From Caenorhabditis remanei (Eukaryota > Nematoda > Chromadorea > Rhabditida > Rhabditidae): a DNA stretch of 64,000 nucleotides. A program made the translations under genes and the position numbers. The DNA lies in assembly GCF_010183535.1 (NCBI RefSeq), contig NC_071331.1, forward strand, positions 9,052,001-9,116,000, read 5' to 3'. Positions 46,363 through 55,206 of the stretch are shown here, piece by piece. Every line of letters starts with the position of its first letter. Position 1 is the first letter of the stretch. Under the pieces are notes generated by a model, which was given only the letters and a program-made list of their open reading frames with translations, made no database searches and had not been told where the DNA came from.

Positions 46363-48066
46363 CTAAGCAATTTTTCGAAAATGTAATGTTATAATAGTAC
46401 TACCCCAATTAAAATGAATCCGGTCACCAAATTCAGAAAGTATTTGGACTTTGATAGAATCAATGGTCCCGTTCATTAAAGGTAGATAACGAGGGACTGG
46501 GAATGTATGTTGCACCATTTCGCCATATTTTCCTTTACATGGGATTACAGTTAGAAGAGAACTTTTAGAGTTTCCAACAATAGTTTGATCTACAACATCG
46601 CAATATACATACAATGTACTGATATTACCAAAAAAGTCAATACTACTAGAAGCTGTTTCGTTATTTTTCACAATACAATTGTGAAAACCTAAGAAATATG
46701 CACACTCCTTATCAAACTCAATGAACAAAACATTGGGATCTTCAAATTGAACCTTCAAAACATCATTTTCCACTTTGAAATTGATTAAATTTCCGATAAA
46801 AGGGACATTTTTTGGCTTCATTGCATTCCGTAGGCTTGTCAATTCATCTAGTCTAGATTCCTCAATGGCTCCAATAAGTTTTTTGTATTCATATTTCGAG
46901 TTGTTAATCAATTGACTTTTCAATGCATCAATTGCTTTTTTTACCACTGACGAATCTTCCTTTTCAGATAGTGCTTTCAAGAATGCAGATTGGTCGTCAG
47001 ACATTTTACTCACAATACTATTCAAAGCGTTTGAGTTATTGACATTTTGAAATGTTTCTAGGAAGGCCGTTTGATTATCCGTCATTTTCCTAATTGCTTC
47101 TTGAAGACTCGAATCTACCCCATGTAGTTTTTCCAACTCGACAAAATGTTTTTCAAGTATTTTTTTCAAAACATCATTTCCATCCTCTTTTTTCTCGTCA
47201 TTTTCTTTCACACCACCTGTCTCCGCGCTCTTAAGCGCTTCAACTATTTGATCTCGTTCTTCCTTTTCCCATATTGTTAGCAAGATAAACGTAAGGAGGA
47301 ATGCAAGTATCTCGGAATCTGTTTGACCTCCTTTAAGAGCCTTTACAAGTGAATTCGCATCAGAAGTGTTATCAGAATCCCTCTCGGGACCATCTTCAGA
47401 ACCTTGTTCACCACCTGTGAGAGCTCCTACAAGTGGCTTATCATGTGGAGTATCTTCAGAATTTCCAGAACTCGTTTTTGGTTCACTTGTAGAATCTTGG
47501 GTTTGAGCATCTGTATTTTCAGGACCTTGCTTGCCACTTTTGAGAGTTCCTACAAGTACCTCATCATGTGAAGTGTTATCAGAACTCGTTTCAGAATCCT
47601 TCTCAGGACTTTTATCTGGGGCGCTACCACCTGTGAGAGCTCCTACAAGTACCTCATCATGTGAAACCTTATCAGAATTTGTAGAATCCTTCCCAGGACT
47701 TTTATCTGGGGCGCTTCCACCTGTGAGAGCCCCTACAAGTGCCTCAGCATGTCCTGCATCTGTTACATTTCTTCTTTTTCGTGGATTACCATTCAAAACT
47801 GACAAAACTTGTTCTACCGTCTTGTACTGATTTGCAGGGAAATTGAAATAAACTGGTTGACGTGCATCTTTGAAATGAATGTAACATTTTAAAACTTTGT
47901 TAACATTTTTGTAAGAATATGGGTAAATTATGTCAGTTGCACCTACCACCCATTTGTCCTTTTCCAAGTTTAAAACTTGAGGTAGTCTAGTGGTATAAAC
48001 CGAAAGTGTGTTTGAAAAAGATGGAGTTTCCGTAGAAGAAGGTAATGTTAAATAAAAGTCTTCCAT
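46363..48066 (-). CDS. Large Polinton structural protein with a repeat region (PY-like)
   Basis: 567 residues, unspliced. The N-terminus MEDFYLTLPSSTETPSFSNT and KWVVGATDIIYPYSY matches a conserved head seen in Polinton-encoded proteins, here called PY-like from memory. Residues ~106-245 hold about five imperfect repeats of HDEVLVGALTGGSAPDKSP-type units, acidic and probably disordered. A hydrophobic helix lies at about 253-266 (ILAFLLTFILLTIW). A long helical region follows, with repeated MTDNQTAFLETF and MSDDQSAFLKAL. The C-terminal domain has MVQHTFPVPRYLPL and GDRIHFNWGSTIITLHF. The split architecture suggests a virion protein with a spacer or fibre inserted between conserved ends; a minor capsid or penton role is inference. 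Confidence 0.65.
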   Translation of the reverse strand: MEDFYLTLPSSTETPSFSNTLSVYTTRLPQVLNLEKDKWVVGATDIIYPYSYKNVNKVLKCYIHFKDARQPVYFNFPANQYKTVEQVLSVLNGNPRKRRNVTDAGHAEALVGALTGGSAPDKSPGKDSTNSDKVSHDEVLVGALTGGSAPDKSPEKDSETSSDNTSHDEVLVGTLKSGKQGPENTDAQTQDSTSEPKTSSGNSEDTPHDKPLVGALTGGEQGSEDGPERDSDNTSDANSLVKALKGGQTDSEILAFLLTFILLTIWEKEERDQIVEALKSAETGGVKENDEKKEDGNDVLKKILEKHFVELEKLHGVDSSLQEAIRKMTDNQTAFLETFQNVNNSNALNSIVSKMSDDQSAFLKALSEKEDSSVVKKAIDALKSQLINNSKYEYKKLIGAIEESRLDELTSLRNAMKPKNVPFIGNLINFKVENDVLKVQFEDPNVLFIEFDKECAYFLGFHNCIVKNNETASSSIDFFGNISTLYVYCDVVDQTIVGNSKSSLLTVIPCKGKYGEMVQHTFPVPRYLPLMNGTIDSIKVQILSEFGDRIHFNWGSTIITLHFRKIA

Positions 48067-48090
48067 TTTGGAATTTCAGTCAATTCTTGG

Positions 48091-48110
48091 CCTTTTATAC
48101 ACTATAAAAG
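48091..48110. promoter_or_regulatory. Divergent twin TATA boxes between structural and membrane-protein genes
   Basis: TATAAAAGG on the minus strand (48099-48091) is 33 bp before the start at 48066; TATAAAAG on the plus strand (48103-48110) is 34 bp before the start at 48137. The two boxes are 3 bp apart. Confidence 0.7.
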
Positions 48111-48136
48111 CCATCGCAACTCGTTAATTTTTAAAA

Positions 48137-48874
48137 ATGATGTATTTACTTTTTCTCCCACTCGTCACATGCGTCTCAATTTTCACAAAAACTGAACCAT
48201 CTATTGAATTTGATTTATTCAATGTACCGATAGAGACAAACTTTTTTGGACACTTTGAAGGGTACAATATGTTTGGTAAACCTAAACTTGTGCATTTCCA
48301 TCAGTTTGAAGACACACTTGTCGATAACAGGTCCCAGACTTATAAAATCAATAAAAATTGTACATTTGATGTGATTGGAGATCAAGAACTTTTAATGCAC
48401 TGTTTTGGACGTTTGTTAAAAAATACTAGAAATGAGACACATCTTTTGGACATTTATTCAGACTTGTTCACTTTTGACCATGTACACCGTCAAATTTATC
48501 TATGGAGAGACCCGTATATTTATAAATTAGAAGCCGGAGACTCAAATCCTAGTTGGAGGGTAGAAAGTTTACAGGATTTTAACGTAGTAAGCGGATTGTT
48601 GACAATACTTTTTACAAATGGAACAATTGTTCATAATGATTCAGTGTTGACAAGTGTAAATCCCAAATTATACACCAGGTTACCCATTTTTGCCGCGCCA
48701 GATTTTGAATATACTCGGCCAGATTCTAGTATAAAATACCTGACATTTTTTATATTTGGTTCACTAATCATTCTAATGCTTGAAAAATGTGGAGCCCGTT
48801 TACGTCCTCCTCAGAAAACAACACTCATTCGATTGACCACGATCAAGGAACCTTCCCATCCATCATCACTATAA
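48137..48874 (+). CDS. Polinton-encoded signal-peptide/one-TM glycoprotein-like protein
   Basis: 245 residues. The N-terminus MMYLLFLPLVTCVSIFT is a signal peptide. The ectodomain of ~175 residues has several N-x-S/T sites (NCT, NRS, NET, NGT, NDS) and few Cys. A membrane helix (YLTFFIFGSLIILMLE) is followed by a basic tail of ~30 residues. No domain recognised. It sits between the structural and ATPase genes with its own TATA box. Nematode Polintons are known to carry membrane fusion proteins, but those are larger; here the size and lack of Cys pattern give no support for fusogen activity. It could be a virion or host-membrane protein. Confidence 0.7.
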   Translation: MMYLLFLPLVTCVSIFTKTEPSIEFDLFNVPIETNFFGHFEGYNMFGKPKLVHFHQFEDTLVDNRSQTYKINKNCTFDVIGDQELLMHCFGRLLKNTRNETHLLDIYSDLFTFDHVHRQIYLWRDPYIYKLEAGDSNPSWRVESLQDFNVVSGLLTILFTNGTIVHNDSVLTSVNPKLYTRLPIFAAPDFEYTRPDSSIKYLTFFIFGSLIILMLEKCGARLRPPQKTTLIRLTTIKEPSHPSSL

Positions 48875-48877
48875 ATA
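48870..48877 (+). promoter_or_regulatory. TATA box for the ATPase gene
   Basis: TATAAATA overlaps the stop codon of the membrane-protein gene and lies 45 bp before the first ATPase ATG. Confidence 0.5.
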
Positions 48878-48914
48878 TCGTCTTCACAATCACAATTTTC
48901 ATTACCATCTGCCC

Positions 48915-49562
48915 ATGTTTGATCAAAAAACTAAGATGACGCCTTTTCAATTTCGCTTCCCCTCCCAAACCACAGTTATTGGTGCTACTCAGTCTGGAAA
49001 AACTAGTCTAGTGCGAAAAATTTTGGAAAATTTAGACTCGAGTTTTTCTACAAATATCGATAACATTTTTTGGTTTTATGGTGTTGACAATGATGGAATA
49101 CCAAGACATTTGCCACAAATTACTTGCATTGAAGGTATACCAGATGTTGAATTTTTGAAACAACATCGTTTCAAAAACAACATTATTGTTATGGATGATT
49201 TGATGAATATTTTTGCGAGAGATAAGAAATCTCTTCATCTTTTAAATGATTTATTCTGCGTCTACGCTCACCACTACAATTGTGCAATTTTCAACCTCGT
49301 ACAGTCTGCGTTTGCTCTCCCTCCGACTACGAGAAATAACTCTACATATCTAATTCTAATGCGAAATCTCTCTGATGCTTCACAAATTAAAAATTTACTA
49401 ATACAACAATTTGGAGAAAAGTGGAGGGGAGCACTGAAAGCATATCAATCAGTCATGAGTAAACCTTACAACGCAATGATGATAAACAATGATCCTAATG
49501 CAGATCCATGTTTTAGAATAATGGAAGATTTTTTACACGAGTTCCCAATAGTATATAAGTAG
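48915..49562 (+). CDS. ATP: FtsK/HerA-like genome-packaging ATPase
   Basis: 215 residues. Walker A GATQSGKTS at 23-31, Walker B IIVMDD at 90-95, then the sensor-like stretch NCAIFNLVQSAF, where an Asn/Gln is expected in A32-type ATPases. Length is typical for Polinton, virophage and poxvirus A32-like packaging ATPases, which pump DNA into preformed capsids. Two start codons (48915 and 48936) are possible; the first keeps the TATA distance. It is followed within 21 bp by the next small gene. Confidence 0.88.
   Translation: MFDQKTKMTPFQFRFPSQTTVIGATQSGKTSLVRKILENLDSSFSTNIDNIFWFYGVDNDGIPRHLPQITCIEGIPDVEFLKQHRFKNNIIVMDDLMNIFARDKKSLHLLNDLFCVYAHHYNCAIFNLVQSAFALPPTTRNNSTYLILMRNLSDASQIKNLLIQQFGEKWRGALKAYQSVMSKPYNAMMINNDPNADPCFRIMEDFLHEFPIVYK
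49552..49559 (+). promoter_or_regulatory. TATA box inside the end of the ATPase gene
   Basis: TATATAAG covers the last codons of the ATPase and lies 32 bp before the ATG at 49584. Confidence 0.6.
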
Positions 49563-49583
49563 TTTTAACATGTAAATTTCCAA

Positions 49584-49889
49584 ATGGCTGAACGTTTAAT
49601 TATCCATCTTGATTTTTTGAACAAAGTTTTGAAAAAGAGAAGTCTTATTGCTATTGCTACCGACAAGGAAGTTTCAATTTTAGTGGAAATTATTGCAAAC
49701 TTGATGAAAACAAAATATGTGCCCTTGGGAAAAGTTGAGTTGGCTACATTGAAACCAAAAATTGGGCTTTTAGCTCAAATTTCAAAATGTCGAGATGTTG
49801 ACGTCGCTCGAAATTTGCTATTTAAGCTCAAGAAATCAGAATTAAAAAGTATTATCATTCCAGCGCTGATTGCAACAAAGCTAAAATGA
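49584..49889 (+). CDS. Small hydrophobic-helical Polinton protein, 101 aa
   Basis: Basic and helical, with MAERLIIHLDFLNKVLKKRS, ATDKEVSILVEIIANLM and a C-terminal KKSELKSIIIPALIATKLK. No signal peptide or recognised domain. Its stop overlaps the start of the next gene (ATGA), pointing to coupled expression from one transcript. Related small proteins exist in other Polintons in this position, but the role is unknown. Confidence 0.65.
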   Translation: MAERLIIHLDFLNKVLKKRSLIAIATDKEVSILVEIIANLMKTKYVPLGKVELATLKPKIGLLAQISKCRDVDVARNLLFKLKKSELKSIIIPALIATKLK

Positions 49890-50473
49890 TTAAAAGATAC
49901 CGGCTAATTGAAATTGATGGCCACAATCCTCTGGACCCTCCGCGTCGTCTTCTTGATGAAATATTGAATGATAAGACTTTAGATGTTGATTCTAAACGTC
50001 AATTCTATCAAGATTTATTATATCGGGTGAAAAATTTACCACACTTGCGTATAATTGACAGAAATGTCTTAAAGACCTTTGACGAGCTCGTGAAGAATTA
50101 TGAGAAAACCCCCAACTTGAAACAAATGTCTGAAGCAAAACCACTAGTAGATGAAAAATATTATGATGAGGGAAACATTACGGAAATGGATGATACTCAA
50201 AAAAGTTATACATCATATGAAGACGAAAGCGATTCTGATATGAGCACTACGCTATCACCTGCAATTCCAACACCAGAACAACCATCTACTGACACGCCTC
50301 TTTCTTCCCCGATAGCAACAAAACCTATCACTCGCCAGACTGTAAAACAAACGACAGGGCAGCAATACATCGTACCAGTAAAACCACGAATAAAACCAAC
50401 AAGACTACCGGCAATCCCAATATTCAGAAAAGGAAAAGGTACAAATAGGCTGACTATTCGTTTGTGGAGATAA
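49886..50473 (+). CDS. Polinton protein with disordered acidic and basic tail, 195 aa
   Basis: N-terminal ~85 residues are globular and helical (RRLLDEILNDKTLDVDSKRQ, YRVKNLPHLRIIDRNVLK). Then comes an acidic Tyr/Ser/Asp stretch (EMDDTQKSYTSYEDESDSDM), a Thr/Pro-rich linker, and a basic end (PVKPRIKPTRLPAIPIFRKG). The layout resembles a structural or scaffold protein with a flexible tail. No family recognised. It overlaps the previous gene by 4 bp and the integrase start by one base (TAATG). Confidence 0.65.
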   Translation: MIKRYRLIEIDGHNPLDPPRRLLDEILNDKTLDVDSKRQFYQDLLYRVKNLPHLRIIDRNVLKTFDELVKNYEKTPNLKQMSEAKPLVDEKYYDEGNITEMDDTQKSYTSYEDESDSDMSTTLSPAIPTPEQPSTDTPLSSPIATKPITRQTVKQTTGQQYIVPVKPRIKPTRLPAIPIFRKGKGTNRLTIRLWR

Positions 50474-51528
50474 TGTCTGAACAAGTAATTAAAGACGCTT
50501 ATTTGAACCCAAAAAACCCCTGTGCATTTTCATCCGTCAATGCAATTCATCAATTTGTAAAACATAGAGGAATTACAAGACGTCGAGTGGAAGAAGTATT
50601 AGAAAATATTGAGGCATACACTAAACATTTTCCTGTTCGATCCAAATTTCCTAGATTGCAGACAACATCCTCTGGCATTGAAAACTCTATTCAAATCGAT
50701 CTAGCAGATGTCTCCCGTCATAAAAAGTACAATGACGGTGTAACATTTTTACTAGTCTGTGTTGACGTGTACTCACGCATGTTTTACGTGGAACCTCTAA
50801 AGTCTAAAAAGGGAGAAGAAGTTGTCGTGGCTTTGGAAAAAATAATTTCAAAGTTCAAATCCCCACCAATTTATGTGTACAGTGATTTTGGAAAAGAATT
50901 TTACAATGTTCACGTCAAAAACTACCTTGATTCTCTCTCTATTCGACACTGTACACCTAAGAGTGAGATAAAATGTGCAATGGCCGAACGTGCCAATCGC
51001 ACTCTCAAATCTAGACTTGCCAAATTTATGACATCTAAATACAATTGGCGGTATGTTGACGTCTTGTCAAAAGTGGTCGACGGCATAAATCGCTCCGTAA
51101 ACCGATCAATCAAAAAGGCGCCTATCGATGTGAAGAATGGAGATTTCTCTTTTCGGCGGAGAGAAAGACGTGTGAGACGAAAATATAACATTGGAGATCA
51201 TGTACGAATTTATGCGAAACAAGGGACTTTTGACAAGGGATACGAGGAAAGATGGACTCAGGAGGTATTTGTTATTACTCATATTTTTCCAACAGATCCT
51301 GTAACGTATACTTTGGCTGATGAAAATGGAGAAGTTATAGACGGAAAGTTTTATTATCATGAAATGATTCGAGTTTTTTATGAACAAGATCAAGTTTATA
51401 GAATTGAAAAAATTGTAGGATATAGAAAACACAAGGGTAAAAAACAAGTAAAAGTTCGTTGGGAAGGGCACTCTGTAGAGTTTGACTCTTGGGTGGATGA
51501 ATCAGAAATTTTAGATATTCAACAGTAG
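50473..51528 (+). CDS. INT: Polinton integrase with C-terminal chromodomain
   Basis: 351 residues from the ATG at 50473, which forms TAATG with the upstream stop; a longer frame begins only with GTG. The retroviral-type core shows IQIDLADVS (Asp76), VYSDFGKEF (Asp138) and CAMAERANRTLKSR (Glu172), giving D,D(33)E spacing (33 residues between Asp138 and Glu172). A basic linker (RRRERRVRRKYNIGDHVRIY) is the usual post-core barrel. The end, YRIEKIVGYRKHKGKKQVKV then RWEGHSVEFDSWVDES, is a chromodomain with its W and D/E residues, which in Polintons and chromoviruses targets insertion to chromatin. It joins element ends to host DNA with a 6-bp stagger. Frame intact. Confidence 0.92.
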   Translation: MSEQVIKDAYLNPKNPCAFSSVNAIHQFVKHRGITRRRVEEVLENIEAYTKHFPVRSKFPRLQTTSSGIENSIQIDLADVSRHKKYNDGVTFLLVCVDVYSRMFYVEPLKSKKGEEVVVALEKIISKFKSPPIYVYSDFGKEFYNVHVKNYLDSLSIRHCTPKSEIKCAMAERANRTLKSRLAKFMTSKYNWRYVDVLSKVVDGINRSVNRSIKKAPIDVKNGDFSFRRRERRVRRKYNIGDHVRIYAKQGTFDKGYEERWTQEVFVITHIFPTDPVTYTLADENGEVIDGKFYYHEMIRVFYEQDQVYRIEKIVGYRKHKGKKQVKVRWEGHSVEFDSWVDESEILDIQQ

Positions 51529-51792
51529 GGGTAAAGAAAGTAGTATTTTACCATCTGATAGAACATGAACTTTGTCCATCATATCTAGAATGTCAACCAT
51601 TGAACGGGAAAAAACCAAATCAACCAACTTCCACTACACCTCAATCAACTCCGACCGAGCAAAATGAACAATAATTTTATTCAAATTTCATTTTTATGTT
51701 ATTAAAACTTTTTTTTTAAATAAAATGTAATTAAACATCGAAACTGTGTTTTTTTTTTTTGAGAAGAGGGAGGGTGGGTCTGTCTAAAGAAC
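51529..51792. other. Short tail after the integrase, possible gene remnant
   Basis: In the frame +1 to the integrase an open stretch reads YHLIEHELCPSYLECQPLNG and ends in a Thr/Pro/Gln-rich segment before TAA near 51674. It has no ATG of its own. It could be the former C-terminus of a longer integrase or a remnant of a lost gene. AATAAA signals follow near 51720, then a poly-T run. Confidence 0.3.
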
Positions 51793-52681
51793 AGTCAATG
51801 ACCTAGTTTCAGTGAGAGAGAAGAGAGTTTAGAGAAAAAATAGGGTACATAATAGTCTGATTTTCCAAATTAGCTCATTCTTGTCATTATGCAGCCTAGC
51901 GAGCTGCGGTTTTTTTTAAGCTCTCGATTTTTTTTCTTTTTAAATCATATCAGTCATTACCCAATTGAAACAGTAGAGTAATCACCTAGCGGTTGTCATC
52001 ATATCAGTTATCACCTTATCAGTTATCACTTTATCAGTAATCACTTTTTTGGGAAATTGAGCAATGTAGTTCTGATAACCACTTGACCGCAATCATCTTA
52101 TCACTGGTTATCACCTTATCAGTTATCACTTTATCAGTAATCACTTTTTTGGGAATTTGAGCAATGTAGTTTCGATAACCACTTTACCGTAATCACTGTA
52201 TCACTAGTTATCACCTTATCAGTTATCACTTTATCAGTAATCACTTTTTTGGGAAATTGAGCAATGTAGTTCTGATAACCACTTGACCGCAATCATCTTA
52301 TCACTGGTTATCACCTTATCAGTTATCACTTTATCAGTAATCACTTTTTTGGGAATTTGAGCAATGTAGTTTTGATAACCGCTTTACCGTAATCACTGTA
52401 TCAGTTATCATTTTATCAGTAATCACCTTATCAGTAATAACCTTATCATTTCATCATTTAACCCACCATACTCTGATCCCTGAGCATTTTCATTGATGCC
52501 TAATCACTCTTATCATTAATTTTAAATTTATCAGTTAATCACTTTCTGATTTGATGGGTTGATTATGTATTCTCACAGAGACAATTAGGAACACAAATAA
52601 AGCACAGGGGGCGGGGCTTAGCTTAGCTAAGCTCCGCCCCCTGTGCTTTATTTGTGTTCCTAATTGTCTCTGTATACTACT
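51793..52681. repeat. Polinton right terminal inverted repeat
   Basis: Reverse complement of the left repeat, including the 99-bp terminal palindrome (52575-52673) and about four 100-bp tandem units (starting near 52020, 52120, 52220 and 52320). It is about 200 bp shorter than the left copy because of fewer units. Confidence 0.92.
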
Positions 52682-52687
52682 GATATG

Positions 52688-53632
52688 AATCAGTTTATTC
52701 TAACGGACTTTTTGAATAAAACACAAGTAAAGATAGAGAAAAAATAGTAGACCGATTTCTGAATTTGGTTAGCTTGAGGAGGAGAGTGGTCGATGACGAT
52801 GAGCGTTGAAACAAGGGGAGCTGGTATGCTCTAAATCTAATGGGGGATAGAGATTCGTAAAGGAGATAAGCAGGAATAAATTATTTGATACAAGACAGAC
52901 TATATAAAACTATTTCTTGGACCAAATTTTACCAGACAATATTACTTTTGCGTCGTTTAGTACTATTTTTTATACGTGAAACAGAAAAAGAAATATAGAA
53001 AACGTTTAAAAAAAGATAGAGCTAGCAGAACGTTAGTGAATCCAAGTAAAGTAACCTTAATTCAATCAAAATTAGAATGAAGTTGTAACAGTTTAAATTT
53101 AAAACCAATTGATTTCTAGAAACCCTCTAGCAATGTTTCCAAGTTCCCATATGACGCAATACAAATATTGCTCTTTTACACAACAAGCCATTAACAGATG
53201 ACATTCGTGTCCTCTTGTTCATGGTGAAGGTAAGTGTGAAGTAAGAGAAATTATACAATTGCACCTTTAGAACAGAACGAAGACATTGATGGAAAAGGTC
53301 CGTGGGGGGTGACACTCGGAAGAAAAAGGGCAAACACATTTAAAAAGCGGCAATGGTGACGTGGAAATATAATGAGGTACTGGGGAACAGGGCACCTTCT
53401 CGTACAGGGAAAAATACATAAAGGAAATTTCAATCTTTGAAAGGACAAGGAACTGACTTTGGTTCAATTGGAATAGATCATGGTGAAGACAAGAATGGGA
53501 TCAGTAAAACAGAAATCATGGTTTGCCGTTTGTGATCGGTATTTTTTTCAGTTTCAGTTTAAGAATTAACCACCGTGTGATTTGACTCCTCGTTCTCTTT
53601 ATCTTTAAATCTAGGCAGATCAAACCAGCTCC
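52688..53632. other. Right flank of the Polinton
   Basis: AT-rich host sequence without a gene. The part 53340-53560 is a diverged copy of 41175-41400 on the left side of the Polinton. Confidence 0.45.
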
Positions 53633-53922
53633 CCTGTACCCATAGTTGTCAAGGCCCGGCCCGAAGGCCCGTGCAAATTGGCGCAAAAGTCAAAATTTAA
53701 AAATTTTTCAATTTTTTTGAAATTTTATCGCGAAAAAGTTCAAGTTTCGATTATCATTTAGAATTGGAAAAAATTCTGAAAAATAGTCAAAAATAGTCAC
53801 ATTTTCAATGATAAATTGAAAAAATAGGAAAAAAAGGATCACTTTTTGAAGCTGGGCCTTCGGGCCGGGCCGGGCCTTGAAAATTTTTTACCGGCCCGGG
53901 CTTTGACAACTATGCCTGTACC
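53633..53922. mobile_element. hAT-like fold-back element built from GGCCCG words
   Basis: The element at 53641-53914 has termini CATAGTTGTCAAGGCCCGG and the reverse complement (one mismatch), with exact 8-bp duplication CCTGTACC (53633-53640 and 53915-53922). The inner arms carry GGCCCGGCCCGAAGG and its complement around an AT-rich centre. Non-coding. Confidence 0.9.
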
Positions 53923-55107
53923 CATATCAGATTACATGTTTTGGCCAATGACCGCCCTTCTATTCAAGCTTGCCGAAACATTGAAAAACTTACATATTTG
54001 TTTCTAATAAAAATTCTCGCAATAGAGAACTTGATCATAACCTTTTATTGATCTCGAAAACTGTAATACATACGGTTGACGAGGGAATGGCCCAGAGTGA
54101 AACGCGAGATTTTCGACAATGTTTTGATGACACCAATAAGCTCGGAGGTCCCCTTCATAATGGGATAATACAACCAGAAATGTTTACGATCGCAGTAATC
54201 TTACAAAAAAATTGTTTGCTATTATGTATAGTTGAAACATTAGAAAACTGAAACTGAGTTTATGTTTATAACTTTCAAATGTTTGTGGCCTTGTGGCCGA
54301 TGCCCAATATCATTACTAGTAGATTGAAAAAATGCATGAAAGTAGCTTTTTAATTTTGGAGTAGAAACAATCAGAAAAAATACGAAAGACGGTCGGAAGG
54401 CGGTAGGAAAACCTTTACTGACTGATGATTCTCATAAACTAGAAGATTATTCCGGTAGGATGCACTGGATTCCAGTTACAGCTTGTTGAATCAATCGAGC
54501 ATGTTTTGAAACAGTATTCTACCACATTTCAACAATAATGTTTGACATCACTTTGAAAAAACAAGATTGTTGTTTGACATAAATAAATTTTCAGAAAAAA
54601 TCATTTCGATAAGACACTGGAACTATCCAAAAACTACTTTCTCAGTACCGTTCCGAGAAGTAGCCGACAAGTTATACAATAAAGAGGAAAAGAAAGTGAA
54701 AAAAGAAAAGATGCATATGAATATTCGAAACAAAAATGTGTTGGTTGGGGAGAGAGGAAGTTGATAAGGGGAGAAGTTTGGAACGGAAAGGGTGACCCAT
54801 GTCTAGACGAAAAAAGGTGGAGACGGAAATCAAAAGTGCGAAAGAGGAGAAAAATTGTTTTTTACGAAAGAAAGGTTATGCTGGAGACGGTGTGAAATCA
54901 CAGGAAACGAATGGATCATGAATTGAGGACCAAAAACAGATGATGGAGCAGAAAACTGTTACATACACATGTATGTTCCACTAACCAATTTCTGAAATTC
55001 TCAAGACTTTTTCTGTATTCATCAAAACAGAAAAAATTACATTTCAATGCATATAATTATCCCAGTGTCCACTAACAGTTCTTCAATGTCAATTGAAATA
55101 GTTTCAG
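53923..55107. repeat. Region with ~230-bp direct repeats
   Basis: About 54655-54880 recurs at about 55240-55460 with few changes (GTTATACAATAAAGAGG, AAAGATGCATATGAATATTCG, GGGTGACCCATGTCTAGACG). Short open frames across both copies are translations of the repeat. The second copy starts just after a stray exon of the pseudouridine gene. No gene. Confidence 0.7.
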
Positions 55108-55206
55108 ATCCATGCCGGTTTGGACGATGAGAAATTGGAAAAGATTGCATCCAGTCAAAGTGATGTGAAGGTTTCCACTAGAGACATTGCCAAAGATCTT
55201 TTTAGG
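55108..55206 (+). pseudogene. Stray copy of pseudouridine glycosidase exon 3
   Basis: 99 nt identical in length to exon 3 at 34406-34504, with TTTCAG acceptor and AGG|GTAACCC donor preserved, and reading [20 protein letters not shown] then [13 protein letters not shown]. It is 20 kb from the gene, with no neighbouring exons. The frame is intact and several differences change residues, so it is an old partial duplication that kept its splice signals. Confidence 0.75.

Larger units (their letters stand above)
41600..52687. mobile_element. Polinton/Maverick, 11,076 bp, lacking DNA polymerase B
   Basis: The element spans 41606-52681, starts AGTAGTATACAG and ends with its reverse complement, with a 6-bp target duplication GATATG (41600-41605 and 52682-52687). 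These are the Polinton rules: 6-bp duplication and AG..CT termini. Inside are a retroviral-type integrase with chromodomain, FtsK/HerA-like ATPase, adenain-like protease, double jelly-roll capsid protein and other virus-like genes, all with open frames. No polymerase B frame exists. The inverted repeats match closely and no gene is broken, indicating a young insertion. Confidence 0.95.

Noticed and set aside
47531..47830. 99-residue plus-strand repetitive frame
   Set aside because: Antisense to the repeat region of the large Polinton structural gene.
48137..48874. Polinton membrane protein as the known Maverick fusogen
   Set aside because: At 245 residues and with few cysteines it is far smaller than the known fusogens, and no fusion-loop pattern could be recognised.
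50206..50484. 92-residue minus-strand frame in the Polinton
   Set aside because: Antisense to the low-complexity tail of the 195-residue gene; no TATA box or motif of its own.
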